From: Lelliottia amnigena | Lineage (GTDB): Bacteria > Pseudomonadota > Gammaproteobacteria > Enterobacterales > Enterobacteriaceae | Reading direction: 5' to 3' | NCBI GenBank assembly: GCA_900635465.1 | Contig: LR134135.1 | Coordinates: 3,720,001 to 3,784,000, forward strand | Length of the DNA: 64,000 bases | Shown here: piece by piece, positions 19,074-27,427 of the stretch | How the letters are laid out: each line of letters starts with the position of its first letter | Numbering within the stretch: position 1 is the stretch's first letter | Notes under the pieces: generated by a model | Databases searched by the model: none | What the model saw: the letters and a program-made list of their open reading frames with translations, nothing else | What the model was told of the DNA's origin: nothing | Made by a program: the position numbers and the translations under genes

Positions 19074-20483
19074 TCAAGATATTGATCCTGCTATGGCTAT
19101 AAATACTGTCTTACCTTTCTTTGCTGCGAGTATTCTATTTTGAGAATATAGCGTATTAAGCAACTCATTTGCTTTACTACGATTCCTGAATTTATTAGGG
19201 CCGTATTGGAGCACTGTATTTTTAGTAATCCAAGATGCCTTGAGCCGAATACAATGATTTTTTATCCACCAATAAAGTTCATCAGCCTCCGAGATTGCCA
19301 GCGTGAATTCCTGGGGTTTAGAAAACAAGCGTACGTACTCGTCAACATACCAGGCAATTATCTCTACTGCGGCCTCAACTGTTAAAAGTGAGATATCCCC
19401 CTCATCACCGTTGAAATGGTGCAATAGTGCGGCTATTCTTGCCATATTTTCTGCCATTTTTGATGCATAATCTTTAAAATTTGACAGTATTCCAAGAATC
19501 CCCATTTCAGACTCAACTTTGTTAGAAAATTCAATCCAGCGTTTTTCTGCTTCTGCAGTAAATCGGAGGCAAAGACGCTCATTTTCATTATTCTTGGCAA
19601 TACTTTCGTTAACGATCTCCATGATTCTTTGATGAAATATTGGTAGATGTTCAGTTGACACAACCGGGTTAGTAATTTGTCTATTACCTTGTGTTGAACC
19701 AGGATGGCAGATAAGGCATCGTGCGAAGAAACCTATCCCCTTAGCCAGATCACCTTTCCGCTCCATATAACCGTTAAAAACATCAGGCTGGACCATTAGT
19801 GACAGCGTCATTCTGGCATCTCTGATTAATTTTTCAGGCTCACTTTTCCTTTCTACAGGAAACATTGCACCATCCCACATCTTATTGATGAAAGGCAGTT
19901 CGTTCAGCGTGTAACCATTAAAAATAGTGCCAGCCTCATCAGACATAATGCCTACAGATCGCCAGTAGCCACAGAGGTAATCTTTAATGGCCGCGGGGGT
20001 GGCGTCGTTAAATATCTGCTTGAACCTCACCGGTGATTTAGGGGGCGACGCCAGCAGCGATTTAAGCTTTTCATTTGTTGCCAAATGATCTTTGTTACGT
20101 CTAATATCTGATTTGAGTTTTGACATCAGAGCTTTTTTTTCAATATTAAAAATTGCTTCATCATTTCGCCAGACAGTAAGATCATGGGTGTACTTTTCAA
20201 ACAAATTTTCCTCCAGCTGATATAATGGATCCATCAGAAGTTTGTCAACCGTACTTTTTCTTTCACCAGATTCTGCCAGTGTAAGTAAAAAAAGTGATAC
20301 CGGGCCACTCAGATTTTTCAGTCGGCAAACATCAATCCGGTTCTGGCAGGCAAGCGAAATAACCCCCAGTACCGATGCGGCAATCAAAGCCTGAGGAGCC
20401 TGCGTCTGCTGCTCCACTTCATAAATCGCATTTCTGATAATCTTCGGGAACACATGCACAGGGAAAAGACGGCCACACAACAT
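19074..20483 (-). CDS. YfjI-like DUF3987 protein (satellite replication-type ATPase)
   Basis: A 469-aa protein resembling YfjI of the E. coli CP4-57 prophage (DUF3987). It has a Walker A-like stretch, LTLAESGERKSTVDKLLMDP (near 85-105), and the segment GIMSDEAGTIFNGY (near 180), which looks like a Walker B region. Members sit beside AlpA and Gp2-like genes in P4-type islands and are taken to be primase/helicase-type replication proteins. Codon use and length look intact. No nearby replication origin was identified. Confidence 0.75.
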   Translation of the reverse strand: MLCGRLFPVHVFPKIIRNAIYEVEQQTQAPQALIAASVLGVISLACQNRIDVCRLKNLSGPVSLFLLTLAESGERKSTVDKLLMDPLYQLEENLFEKYTHDLTVWRNDEAIFNIEKKALMSKLKSDIRRNKDHLATNEKLKSLLASPPKSPVRFKQIFNDATPAAIKDYLCGYWRSVGIMSDEAGTIFNGYTLNELPFINKMWDGAMFPVERKSEPEKLIRDARMTLSLMVQPDVFNGYMERKGDLAKGIGFFARCLICHPGSTQGNRQITNPVVSTEHLPIFHQRIMEIVNESIAKNNENERLCLRFTAEAEKRWIEFSNKVESEMGILGILSNFKDYASKMAENMARIAALLHHFNGDEGDISLLTVEAAVEIIAWYVDEYVRLFSKPQEFTLAISEADELYWWIKNHCIRLKASWITKNTVLQYGPNKFRNRSKANELLNTLYSQNRILAAKKGKTVFIAIAGSIS

Positions 20484-20620
20484 AGATACCTCTCATTCAA
20501 TTAACGTTTAAAACGATTTCATTCATATTGCTATTCCGCTATTAATCGCAGAAAATAGCAGGATGAACACGTGTCATTCAGAAAAAAAACAACAAAATAA
20601 ATGCACAAAATCTCCGGATG

Positions 20621-20851
20621 TCAACGTTCACTGATCCAATAGAGCAGGTCACTTAACAACCACCCACAGGATTTCAGGCCAATTGACTTACGAATCGGAA
20701 ACTTACCAACATGTTCCAATTTCCACGCTGTAGAGCGGGAAATTGAGGTAATATATTGCCGCTCTTTCTCTCGCACTAATCGATCGCAAGTTTCACCATA
20801 ATCTCTTAAGACTTTGATACGTTGTTCATTTGTTAACTTGAAAGGCATCAT
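20621..20851 (-). CDS. alpA: AlpA-family DNA-binding regulator
   Basis: A 76-aa protein with a winged helix-turn-helix of the AlpA/excisionase type: QYITSISRSTAWKLEHVGKFPIRKSIG is the recognition region, followed by WLLSDLLYWISER, the usual AlpA end. AlpA activates the integrase or acts as excisionase in P4-like elements such as CP4-57. AAGGAAAC upstream serves ATG 20851 or the adjacent ATG 20848. It is the first gene of the minus-strand replication block. Confidence 0.85.
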   Translation of the reverse strand: MMPFKLTNEQRIKVLRDYGETCDRLVREKERQYITSISRSTAWKLEHVGKFPIRKSIGLKSCGWLLSDLLYWISER

Positions 20852-21193
20852 TTGAGTTTCCTTGTTGATAGCGTGAAATTATCATGCTTGAGCCAAGATA
20901 CATGCACAACACTCGCGATTCTCATTAAGGAACAGAGAATCCACAGGGAAGTAAAATACATAATTATCAATCAGTTAACATGGGAACGGTTTTTCCCTTA
21001 TTTAGGGATGTCTTGTTATGGCTGAGGTGTGATGTGTAACTCAAAAAAATATATGCAGACGAGATATTTGAAGGATTCATGATGGATAAGAATTGAATGT
21101 TCACTACATAAGCCACTTTCCATAAAATAAAAACTCCTTGTATCATCTGAGAATTACAGGTGTTTCGAGATGTAATCCTCAGATTAAAGAAGG
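20852..21193. other. Gene-free stretch in the island
   Basis: About 340 nt of AT-rich sequence between alpA and the coiled-coil gene. It should hold the alpA promoter on the minus strand. No open frame longer than a few codons with a ribosome site, no tRNA and no clear repeat was seen. Confidence 0.5.
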
Positions 21194-21634
21194 CTACTGT
21201 TTAGCATCCATTTTTTTAAATTCTGTACACCATGCTTCAACTGTCTTTAAGTTAAAGGTGTAAACAACACCATGTAACTTTGCGAGGGAGTCTAAGTTAT
21301 TAACAAAATCCTTTGCAGTAAAGTTGCATTCTGCATAACACTCTTTGCTCAGAAGATAAATTGCATTTAATGCTGGTGGCCTGATTTTAGTATTACTATT
21401 GTTATTTTTAAATTTTTTTTCATTATTTGATAACTGTTTTTTTAGCTCGTTATTTTCGTCTCTAAACATTTCAATGTCTTTGATAAAATTTTCTTTATCA
21501 ATAATGAAGTTTTTCGTATCTTTATAATAATTTTTCACATCACCTAAAAGATTATTATTTTCCCTTCTTAACTCATTATTTATCTTCAGTAGTTCTTCAA
21601 AATTTTCTCTTGTAAAATTAGATTTATCAAACAT
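21194..21634 (-). CDS. AT-rich coiled-coil protein, unknown
   Basis: A 146-aa protein. The first 75 residues are a charged, Asn/Lys-rich coiled coil (LLKINNELRRENNNLLGDVK). The last 65 form a compact domain with three Cys (SKECYAECNFTAKDF, then EAWCTEF). The base composition is markedly more AT-rich than neighbouring genes, which suggests a separate acquisition. It lies between alpA and the fic/int pair on the same strand. No family is recognised; position and size would suit a phage or satellite accessory protein. Confidence 0.55.
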   Translation of the reverse strand: MFDKSNFTRENFEELLKINNELRRENNNLLGDVKNYYKDTKNFIIDKENFIKDIEMFRDENNELKKQLSNNEKKFKNNNSNTKIRPPALNAIYLLSKECYAECNFTAKDFVNNLDSLAKLHGVVYTFNLKTVEAWCTEFKKMDAKQ

Positions 21635-21762
21635 TTTTTATCCTTATAAAATCAATAAATAGCTTACAACCACAATAAATTACGCTACACAATGAGAAAT
21701 TAAATGGACTAGTCTCCCCCCAAACACCTACAATCCTAGTAGCAGCTATAAGGAAATTTTTC

Positions 21763-21918
21763 ATGAGCAAACATACATCATCTCAAGTGACCAAAGCAAA
21801 AATCCTCCGTGCGGTTGCCAGCTCAACCGCGATAGAAACCGGCGAATCTGTGCAAAAGATTGAGCAGCAGCTCAAAAAAAATCAGGCACAAGCGAAAGCC
21901 GTCGGCCTCGCCCGTTAA
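21763..21918 (+). CDS. Small protein convergent with Fic, candidate partner
   Basis: A 51-aa frame begins at ATG 21763 after AAGGAAA and ends at TAA 21918. It overlaps the fic stop by 4 nt on the opposite strand. The product is helical and basic: MSKHTSSQVTKAKILRAV, then SVQKIEQQLKKNQAQAKAV. It could be an antitoxin for Fic or a small DNA-binding regulator; neither is shown. Coding potential rests on the ribosome site and the amphipathic pattern only. Confidence 0.5.
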   Translation: MSKHTSSQVTKAKILRAVASSTAIETGESVQKIEQQLKKNQAQAKAVGLAR

Positions 21919-22529
21919 TCTGGCAAGATGTCGCTCACCAGTTGTATCATGGGGCTGTAGTTCCCTGATACGCCCGCCTGTATTGCCTTGAAGTAAAACG
22001 CCTTGTGCTCATCCCACAGGCTGTAATCAAGCAAGCCCTTTCCTGCCAGAACAGAAAGCACATCGCAAAGTAGCCGCGACAGACGCCCGTTACCTTCTCT
22101 GAATGGGTGGATCAAAATAAACTCAATATGGCATTCAGCCAGATAACTAACCAGCTCCAGACGATCCAAGGATTTCAGTTCACCAGACCGGGAAAGAAAC
22201 TGCTTCTCGAAACCATCAAGAAGAAGCGGAATTCTGTCGGCAGCGGCAAATTGAAAACTGTCTTTAGTCAGGTTGGCATTGCGTAACCTCCCAGCCCAGT
22301 CATACACATTCCCCAACCATTGGCGATGCCACCTGCTGATGTGCTCAAATGCCAGCGCCTCAGGCGGCTGGCCTTCAATAAATAGCTGTTCATACAGCAT
22401 CAGCAGCAAGCCAGACTCCAGCGCCTCCATTTCCTGTTCATCAATGATCCCCAGCTTATTGGCAAGTACCAGGTCACCAGAACCAGGCTGATAGCGCTCT
22501 TCTGCAGAATTAAGCTCATATTTTGACAA
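21915..22529 (-). CDS. fic: Fic-domain protein (probable AMP transferase toxin)
   Basis: A 204-aa Fic protein with the complete motif HPFREGNGR at residues 141-149 and the upstream IFxx-type helices (WHRQWLGNVYDWAGRLRN near 67-84). Such enzymes transfer AMP or related groups to hydroxyl side chains and often act as toxins with a small antitoxin. The start chosen is TTG 22529, because GGAGGTAAG lies just before it, inside the end of the integrase gene; only 4 nt separate the int stop from this start. No inhibitory alpha-helix motif was identified with certainty within the protein, so regulation would need a partner. Confidence 0.88.
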   Translation of the reverse strand: MSKYELNSAEERYQPGSGDLVLANKLGIIDEQEMEALESGLLLMLYEQLFIEGQPPEALAFEHISRWHRQWLGNVYDWAGRLRNANLTKDSFQFAAADRIPLLLDGFEKQFLSRSGELKSLDRLELVSYLAECHIEFILIHPFREGNGRLSRLLCDVLSVLAGKGLLDYSLWDEHKAFYFKAIQAGVSGNYSPMIQLVSDILPD

Positions 22530-22533
22530 GCTC

Positions 22534-23850
22534 TTACCTCCGCCCAAACAAGTTCACAACGTTGTTTTCCTGCTGCCGTTGATAGTTGTTAACCCGATCT
22601 TCCCAGATCTCAAGCGCCCTGCGCTTTTCAGTTAGGTAATCATAACGGTCATAGTGTTTCGAGCTGACGTCGTTCAAAGCGTGATTCTGAATACGGTCGC
22701 GGATCTCTTTGCTGATCCCCGCCTCTCCCATCAGCGTTTTACAGGTCCGACGTAAATCTCGCGCCGTGAAAACTTTAAACTCAGGATTAAAAGCCCGGAA
22801 ATACATGATAGAACGCGCCAAACTATCGGTGCGTACTGGGCGCTCACCGTTGGTAGATAGCGGGAAAATATAGGGACTGTTACTTTCCTTAGTCAGCTCT
22901 TTAACTGAAGCTAATTCCTGTAATGCCGACTCAGTCATCGGGATCAGATGCTCACGCTTGTTTTTCGATACATCAGCTATGACCAGTAACGTCTTTTGCT
23001 GCCAGTCAATCGCGCTCCACTGGCTGGCAATCATTTCAAACGGGCGCTGCCCACCAGCATAAACACAGAAGCGGATAAGGTGCTGCATCAACGGCCCAAC
23101 GTTAGTTGCCTGAGCGAACTGCTCCATGACAACACGCAACTCTTCCAGCGTTAGCCATGTATCACCCACTTTTTCCGCCGAAGACTGCTTCGGTATGGCC
23201 GATACCGGGTTAACTTCAAGGCCGAACGTAATACCCACGCTGGTATTCATCGGATCGTTATCAGCTTTCAGACCATAGTTGAATGCCGCCATCAGATAAG
23301 AACGAACTCGATTCGCATGGACCACCGCATCACGCTGGATAATACCCGAGAGGATGGTTTTGATCTGCAGAGGCGTCACGTCCTTCGCTTTAGTATCACG
23401 AGGAATAACGGTGTAGCACTCTCGCTCCATGCGCTTCAATACATCAGCCCAAGTACGCTTATTGTCGAGCTTCATCTTGTTAACGTAGCCATGTACCAAT
23501 TCTTCAAACGATCCTTGAGAACGATGGATCTGCATGATGTGCTGTTCGGCCAGGCGCTGTTGCTCAAGCTCTTGCTGAGGTTCTTTTCCTTCAATAAGCC
23601 AGGCACCATACTTTTTCGCCAACTCATTGGCAGTCACCAGTTTCATCTCAGGCCAGATGCCCAACTGGATGAACTTCTCTTTCTTCCCTTTCTCAACGTA
23701 ATAACGGAAATAAAAAACTTTGCTGCCTGAAGGCTGAACCTTAACGCCAAGCCTGCCAGTACCACGTTGAGCACTGTTGCTCCACACGTAGTACGCCGTG
23801 CTTTTTGTCTTCAATCCACGTATAGCAGTCTCGGTAAGATTAGCGGCCAT
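22534..23850 (-). CDS. int: P4-type tyrosine integrase
   Basis: A 438-aa site-specific recombinase starting at ATG 23850 (AGGTAAAC upstream). The N-terminal DUF4102 arm-binding domain (LTETAIRGLKTKSTAYYVW) is followed by the SAM-like core-binding domain and the catalytic domain. Catalytic residues seen are Arg in YAGGQRPFEM, the ARDLRRT box (Arg, with Arg in the usual His position), and QNHALNDVSSKHYDRYDY giving His and the nucleophile Tyr. It lies at the right end of the island, 200 nt from the duplicated ileX end, and presumably catalysed insertion into ileX. Confidence 0.93.
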   Translation of the reverse strand: MAANLTETAIRGLKTKSTAYYVWSNSAQRGTGRLGVKVQPSGSKVFYFRYYVEKGKKEKFIQLGIWPEMKLVTANELAKKYGAWLIEGKEPQQELEQQRLAEQHIMQIHRSQGSFEELVHGYVNKMKLDNKRTWADVLKRMERECYTVIPRDTKAKDVTPLQIKTILSGIIQRDAVVHANRVRSYLMAAFNYGLKADNDPMNTSVGITFGLEVNPVSAIPKQSSAEKVGDTWLTLEELRVVMEQFAQATNVGPLMQHLIRFCVYAGGQRPFEMIASQWSAIDWQQKTLLVIADVSKNKREHLIPMTESALQELASVKELTKESNSPYIFPLSTNGERPVRTDSLARSIMYFRAFNPEFKVFTARDLRRTCKTLMGEAGISKEIRDRIQNHALNDVSSKHYDRYDYLTEKRRALEIWEDRVNNYQRQQENNVVNLFGRR

Positions 23851-23875
23851 GAGTTTACCTTTCTGAGAATAAGCG

Positions 23876-23921
23876 TTACCTGACCCGATGCCCATTTCGG
23901 GTCAGGTAACGGGTCAGGTAA
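23876..23921. repeat. Cluster of three 12-bp repeats upstream of int
   Basis: CGGGTCAGGTAA occurs twice in perfect tandem (23898-23909 and 23910-23921) and once inverted (TTACCTGACCCG, 23876-23887), starting 25 nt before the int start codon. The arrangement suits integrase arm-binding sites or an autoregulatory operator over the int promoter. Confidence 0.8.
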
Positions 23922-24047
23922 GGATAGTACAATGGGGAAATAAGAGAACCAATCAGAAACAAAAATAACCTAATAACTGATTGATTATAAACAATTAAAA
24001 ATACAAACAGAGACAATGACGAACAATTAAAAACACGCCAATTTTAT

Positions 24048-24094
24048 GACTCATAATCGCTTGGTCGCTGGTTCAAGTCCAGCAGGGGCCACCA
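24048..24094 (+). other. Attachment site: 3' half of tRNA-Ile2 (ileX) duplicated at the island end
   Basis: 47 nt match the 3' part of the ileX tRNA gene, beginning GACTCATAATCGC (anticodon loop with CAT) and ending GGGGCCACCA. The sequence before it is unrelated AT-rich DNA, so this is not a full tRNA gene. The orientation and the right-hand neighbours (yqjH, yqjI) match the chromosomal side of ileX in E. coli. The intact tRNA is therefore expected at the other island end, left of the window. Confidence 0.88.
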
Positions 24095-24102
24095 AACAAA
24101 GC

Positions 24103-24137
24103 AAGGGCTGGAGAGAAATCTCCGGCCCTTTTGCTTT
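24103..24137 (+). terminator. ileX terminator
   Basis: A 12-bp stem, AAGGGCTGGAGA/TCTCCGGCCCTT with one mismatch and a GAAA loop, followed by TTGCTTTTC. It lies right after the tRNA end and is the natural terminator of ileX. Confidence 0.85.
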
Positions 24138-25184
24138 TCTCGGGGATATGTTGAAACGGAAGCCATAGGGATTCAGGGTTGATTTATGACCGTTTATATC
24201 ATCTCATCACAATAAAAATGCATATAGACGCAGAAAAAACGTTAGTTCAGTTGGTTCACGAGTCTCTAAGCCACGCCAGCCCTGGATTTTTACAAACCAA
24301 CAAACAGTAAAATGAGGTTGGTTCAGTCTGATAAATTGTTGGTTCATTACCCCCTACCCCTCAATTTAGGGCTTTAGCACTTCAATCCCCCGGCCATACT
24401 CCTGATCCCGCAAGCGACCCAGATTGCGAATGCATATTTCCTTTCTCATTCCCTTTGGCCGTTTAAAGCGGGTGGTGGTACGCATGAGTATACATACCAC
24501 CCGCGATAGCCATGCGCTTACCGGCTATTGAATCGCTCGGTTTTCAAAGAAAGGCGTATTTCCGCTGCGGAATAATTCTGAGAAAAACACTGACAGGCCG
24601 CAACCCAACAGCGTTTCAGCTGTGGGATTAAAAAGGGTGGAAAAATACGTAATTAATGACTCTGGTGAGAACTCGATTTTTTACAATCAAAACTGTGCAT
24701 AGAGCGAAAATAGGGAGTCACGCTGATATTTCCATTTATGGACAACTTTCTCTATATATTGATTATTTATGAGAGGGGTAGAGACCAGCCAGGAAATATT
24801 ATAAAAAACCCGATCAACGTTGTTACCTTCACAACGGATTGGACGGTAATGCCACACTGCTCCCTTTTGCGCATTTGCAGCTTTAAAACTTAATAAATTT
24901 TAATAGATTTTTTGCGGATTCGCAGATCGAACTTAGGCAATCTTTCGGTTAATTCGCGGAGCATGCGCACATAAAAACCTGCATGGGCGTTTGTTACTTT
25001 CTGGTAGCGCAGGAAAATAGTTCCAGCCTCCATTAATTTACGAATTATTCAAAATAACTATCCCCCCCGCTGATTAATCAGATAAACAAATAGAGGTAAC
25101 AACGGATAAATAAAAAATTACATTCTGTAAAATAAATTCGCAGTAATGTCTGGTTAATTTCTCAACTACATGGAGTTAACTGAC
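24138..25184. other. Long intergenic region before hcp
   Basis: About 1 kb with no convincing long gene. It carries a possible 39-codon frame (24366-24485, minus) and the upstream region of hcp. Stop codons are frequent in all frames and composition is AT-rich after 24,640. It may be decayed accessory DNA. Confidence 0.5.
24366..24485 (-). CDS. Possible small or remnant ORF
   Basis: 39 codons, beginning MRTTTRFKRPKGMRKEICIR and ending in LRDQEYGRGIEVLKP. The basic start and well-formed end look protein-like and may be the tail of a decayed gene. The ribosome site is poor (GGTGG 12 nt away), and no family is recognised. Confidence 0.25.
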   Translation of the reverse strand: MRTTTRFKRPKGMRKEICIRNLGRLRDQEYGRGIEVLKP

Positions 25185-25667
25185 ATGGCTATCCCAGCTT
25201 ATTTATTCTTAAAGGATGATGGCGGCGCGCTGATTAAAGGTTCATCTGACGTCAAGGATCGTGAGATGAGTGTGGAGGTTTTAGCTTTTGGTCATGGTTT
25301 ACATCTACCAACCGATAACAATACTGGCAAGATAACCGGAACACGCGTTCACAGCGCCATCACCTTTGAGAAGGAATTTGATTCATCAAGCCCCTATTTA
25401 TACAAAGCTGTGGCGAAAGGCCAGACGCTGCAGAGCGCAGAATTTAAATGGTATCGCATCAACGATGCCGGGCAGGAAGTCGAATACTTCAACATGCTGC
25501 TGGAGAACGTGAAGGTAGTATCTGTTTGCCCGGTGATGTACGACATCAAAAACCCGGCGACCGAGAAACATAATCATCTTGAAAGCGTATCCCTCCGCTA
25601 TGAGCGCATTACATGGAAACATTGCGATGGGAATATTCAATTTACTGATGCCTGGAATGAAAGATGA
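25185..25667 (+). CDS. hcp: Hcp, type VI secretion tube protein (orphan)
   Basis: A 160-aa Hcp family protein (start MAIPAYLFLKDDGGALIKGS; YERITWKHCDGNIQFTDAW near the end), forming hexameric rings of the secreted tube and carrying effectors. ATG 25185 follows GGAG; an in-frame ATG five codons earlier is less likely. No other T6SS structural gene is in the window, so it must work with a machine encoded elsewhere. The stop overlaps the effector gene by 4 bp, a sign that the two are made in step. Confidence 0.93.
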   Translation: MAIPAYLFLKDDGGALIKGSSDVKDREMSVEVLAFGHGLHLPTDNNTGKITGTRVHSAITFEKEFDSSSPYLYKAVAKGQTLQSAEFKWYRINDAGQEVEYFNMLLENVKVVSVCPVMYDIKNPATEKHNHLESVSLRYERITWKHCDGNIQFTDAWNER

Positions 25668-26143
25668 TTAGATGTACGTTTCACCTGAATAGCGGTCAGC
25701 TATCCAATCTTAGCTGCCCCGGCATTGGATTCTTCCCGGCCTATTCTGGCAATAAAGGTGCAATGAGAAATAATCCAGATGATAGTGGCATTCAGGATGT
25801 TGGCCCATTGCCCCCAGGTAAATACTATATAGTGACAAGACCAGGAAGTGGGTTTAAACATATTGTTAAAGATGCCGCCTACTCCATTTTTTCTGGCTCA
25901 AATCACTTCACATGGTTTGCTCTGTACAGGGAAGATTCAAACATAGATGACCTTACGTTTATTGGCTGCGTGGAAAGGGGTAATTTTAGGCTGCATCCTG
26001 CTGGATATAAAGGCATTAGTAATGGCTGTATAACGTTTATCAGTAAGGATGATTTTAATATTTTCAGAGAGGCATTGCTGAGGACACCAACTTTTAAAGT
26101 CTCCAGTCAACTTGAGGCTTTTGGAACGGTGCAAGTATACTGA
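25664..26143 (+). CDS. Tlde1-like T6SS effector (DUF2778, L,D-transpeptidase fold)
   Basis: A 159-aa protein resembling the DUF2778 effectors (Tlde1) that attack peptidoglycan peptide stems in the target periplasm. The predicted catalytic pair is His111 (FRLHPAG) and Cys122 in SNGC, the L,D-transpeptidase signature. PLPPGKYYIV near residue 48 is also typical. It is coupled to hcp (ATGA) and to the next small gene (TGATG), so it is likely exported with that Hcp and held in check by one of the following genes. Confidence 0.85.
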   Translation: MIRCTFHLNSGQLSNLSCPGIGFFPAYSGNKGAMRNNPDDSGIQDVGPLPPGKYYIVTRPGSGFKHIVKDAAYSIFSGSNHFTWFALYREDSNIDDLTFIGCVERGNFRLHPAGYKGISNGCITFISKDDFNIFREALLRTPTFKVSSQLEAFGTVQVY

Positions 26144-26397
26144 TGAATACTAAAAAACTCCTGATAATGTGGCACCTCTTTGCATTCACATATCTCCTGA
26201 TATTTATATTACTGATTGGAGCATTTCCTGAAATAGAAACGTTTTCTTACCTTACAAAAAAATACGGTTTCATTGATATTGAAAATTGGGACTTCTACTA
26301 TCTTTTGTTTATCGCCCTGACGGCACTTATCGTTAATAATTTTTTTATTATTTTTTCAATGAAATTTATTAAAAGATTTAATAAAAACAGGAAGTAG
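26143..26397 (+). CDS. Small two-helix membrane protein next to T6SS effector
   Basis: 84 aa with two transmembrane helices (about 7-28 and 50-72) separated by KKYGFIDIENWDFYYLL. It starts on the effector stop codon (TGATG). Its layout matches the protein at 26774 (NFGFMQEANWNDWFSLI), so the two look like paralogues. It could be part of the immunity function, or a membrane partner of the adjacent exported protein. No named family is known to me. Confidence 0.65.
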   Translation: MNTKKLLIMWHLFAFTYLLIFILLIGAFPEIETFSYLTKKYGFIDIENWDFYYLLFIALTALIVNNFFIIFSMKFIKRFNKNRK

Positions 26398-26398
26398 A

Positions 26399-26686
26399 AT
26401 GAACATTTACTTTGCTGTAATTATTTTAGCGTTTTCCCTGGCGACATCTTCAACAGCTTTAGCTGACCGGGAACAAGCCGCAACGAATGCTCAGGAAATG
26501 GCAGATGCCCAGCAAAGGCAAGCTGACGCAGCAGATAACGCCGCATGGGATGCCGAAATGCGTGCGGTTAAGAACCCAACCACCACCAATATGATGGAGT
26601 CATGGGATCGGGAAGATACTGCAGATGCTGCTCGGGATTCCGCAGATGCAGCCCAGACTATGGCGGATGATTTGAGCGATGAGTGA
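26399..26686 (+). CDS. Small exported Ala/Asp-rich helical protein
   Basis: 95 aa with a signal peptide (MNIYFAVIILAFSLATSSTALA) and a mature part rich in Ala, Asp and Gln with heptad-like spacing (QEMADAQQRQADAADNAAWD). CAGGAAG precedes the start, 1 nt after the previous stop. It is likely periplasmic. A role as immunity or accessory protein of the Tlde1 cassette is inferred from position only. Confidence 0.6.
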   Translation: MNIYFAVIILAFSLATSSTALADREQAATNAQEMADAQQRQADAADNAAWDAEMRAVKNPTTTNMMESWDREDTADAARDSADAAQTMADDLSDE

Positions 26687-26773
26687 CAGCAAAACCGTAA
26701 TAGTGGCAATGTAAAGCACCATTCCGCTTTCAAGCCTTAATATCAAAGCGTTCGTCACAATACAGGTGTACTG

Positions 26774-27040
26774 ATGAAACCAGCCACACATATTTTTTTA
26801 TGGCTTTCTGAATTACTCGCCCTAACAGGGATTTACACCCTGCTTTGTTATTTTATTCCTGATGAAGAGTTTTTAGCATGGTATGAGGAAAACTTTGGAT
26901 TCATGCAGGAAGCTAACTGGAATGACTGGTTTTCACTGATTCTCTATTTTCTGGCTATCGCCGTCACCACGTTTGCGATCTGGTTTATTGCCTCAGCCAG
27001 ACAAAGGAAGTCGAATAAATCGCAGGATAAAAATATATGA
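26774..27040 (+). CDS. Small two-helix membrane protein, paralogue-like
   Basis: 88 aa with two transmembrane helices (about 8-28 and 52-73) and the intervening EENFGFMQEANWNDWFSL, parallel to the protein encoded at 26143. It overlaps the following gene by 4 bp. The repeated membrane-plus-exported gene pair suggests a duplication of an immunity or accessory module. Confidence 0.62.
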   Translation: MKPATHIFLWLSELLALTGIYTLLCYFIPDEEFLAWYEENFGFMQEANWNDWFSLILYFLAIAVTTFAIWFIASARQRKSNKSQDKNI

Positions 27041-27309
27041 AAATGAATTTGAGAAAAACATCACTATTTATCGCAATATTATTCCTGGCTGGTGGCGCTT
27101 ATGCTGCTGATTGTTCAACGGTGGAAGAAATGGACGCCGCCGATACGGCCATCGCATCGATACAGAACTGGCAGGGCGTAAATTGGTTTTCCAAAAATTT
27201 CAGGCAGTGCGATGGCCGCTACATAGCGGAGGGGGCTTCTAGCGTAGTTGTCAGGCTGCTGGTGGATAACTGGAAGTCCACTGGACAACTGGGGGTAATG
27301 ACGACCTAA
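27037..27309 (+). CDS. Small periplasmic protein, candidate Tlde1 immunity protein
   Basis: 90 aa with a signal peptide (RKTSLFIAILFLAGGAYAA) and a small mature domain with two Cys (DCSTVEEMD, FRQCDGRYIAEG). Immunity proteins of Tlde1 effectors act in the periplasm, so this is the best immunity candidate in the cluster by size, location and export. Direct homology to known immunity proteins could not be checked. Confidence 0.6.
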   Translation: MKMNLRKTSLFIAILFLAGGAYAADCSTVEEMDAADTAIASIQNWQGVNWFSKNFRQCDGRYIAEGASSVVVRLLVDNWKSTGQLGVMTT

Positions 27310-27427
27310 CAAGCGCAATAGCGTCTGGACGCTATCAGGAAAACAGACACAGGATGCCGGAAAACCGCTTCCTTCTACGCATTCAACTCAGGAATCTTGT
27401 TTTCCGGCAGCAGCAAAAAGACGGAAG

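Noticed and set aside
23876..23921. CRISPR-like repeats upstream of int
   Set aside because: Only three 12-bp copies, one inverted and two directly adjacent; no spacers and no cas genes.
24048..24094. Functional tRNA gene
   Set aside because: Only the 3' half is present. The acceptor 5' strand and D arm are missing, so it is an attachment-site copy.
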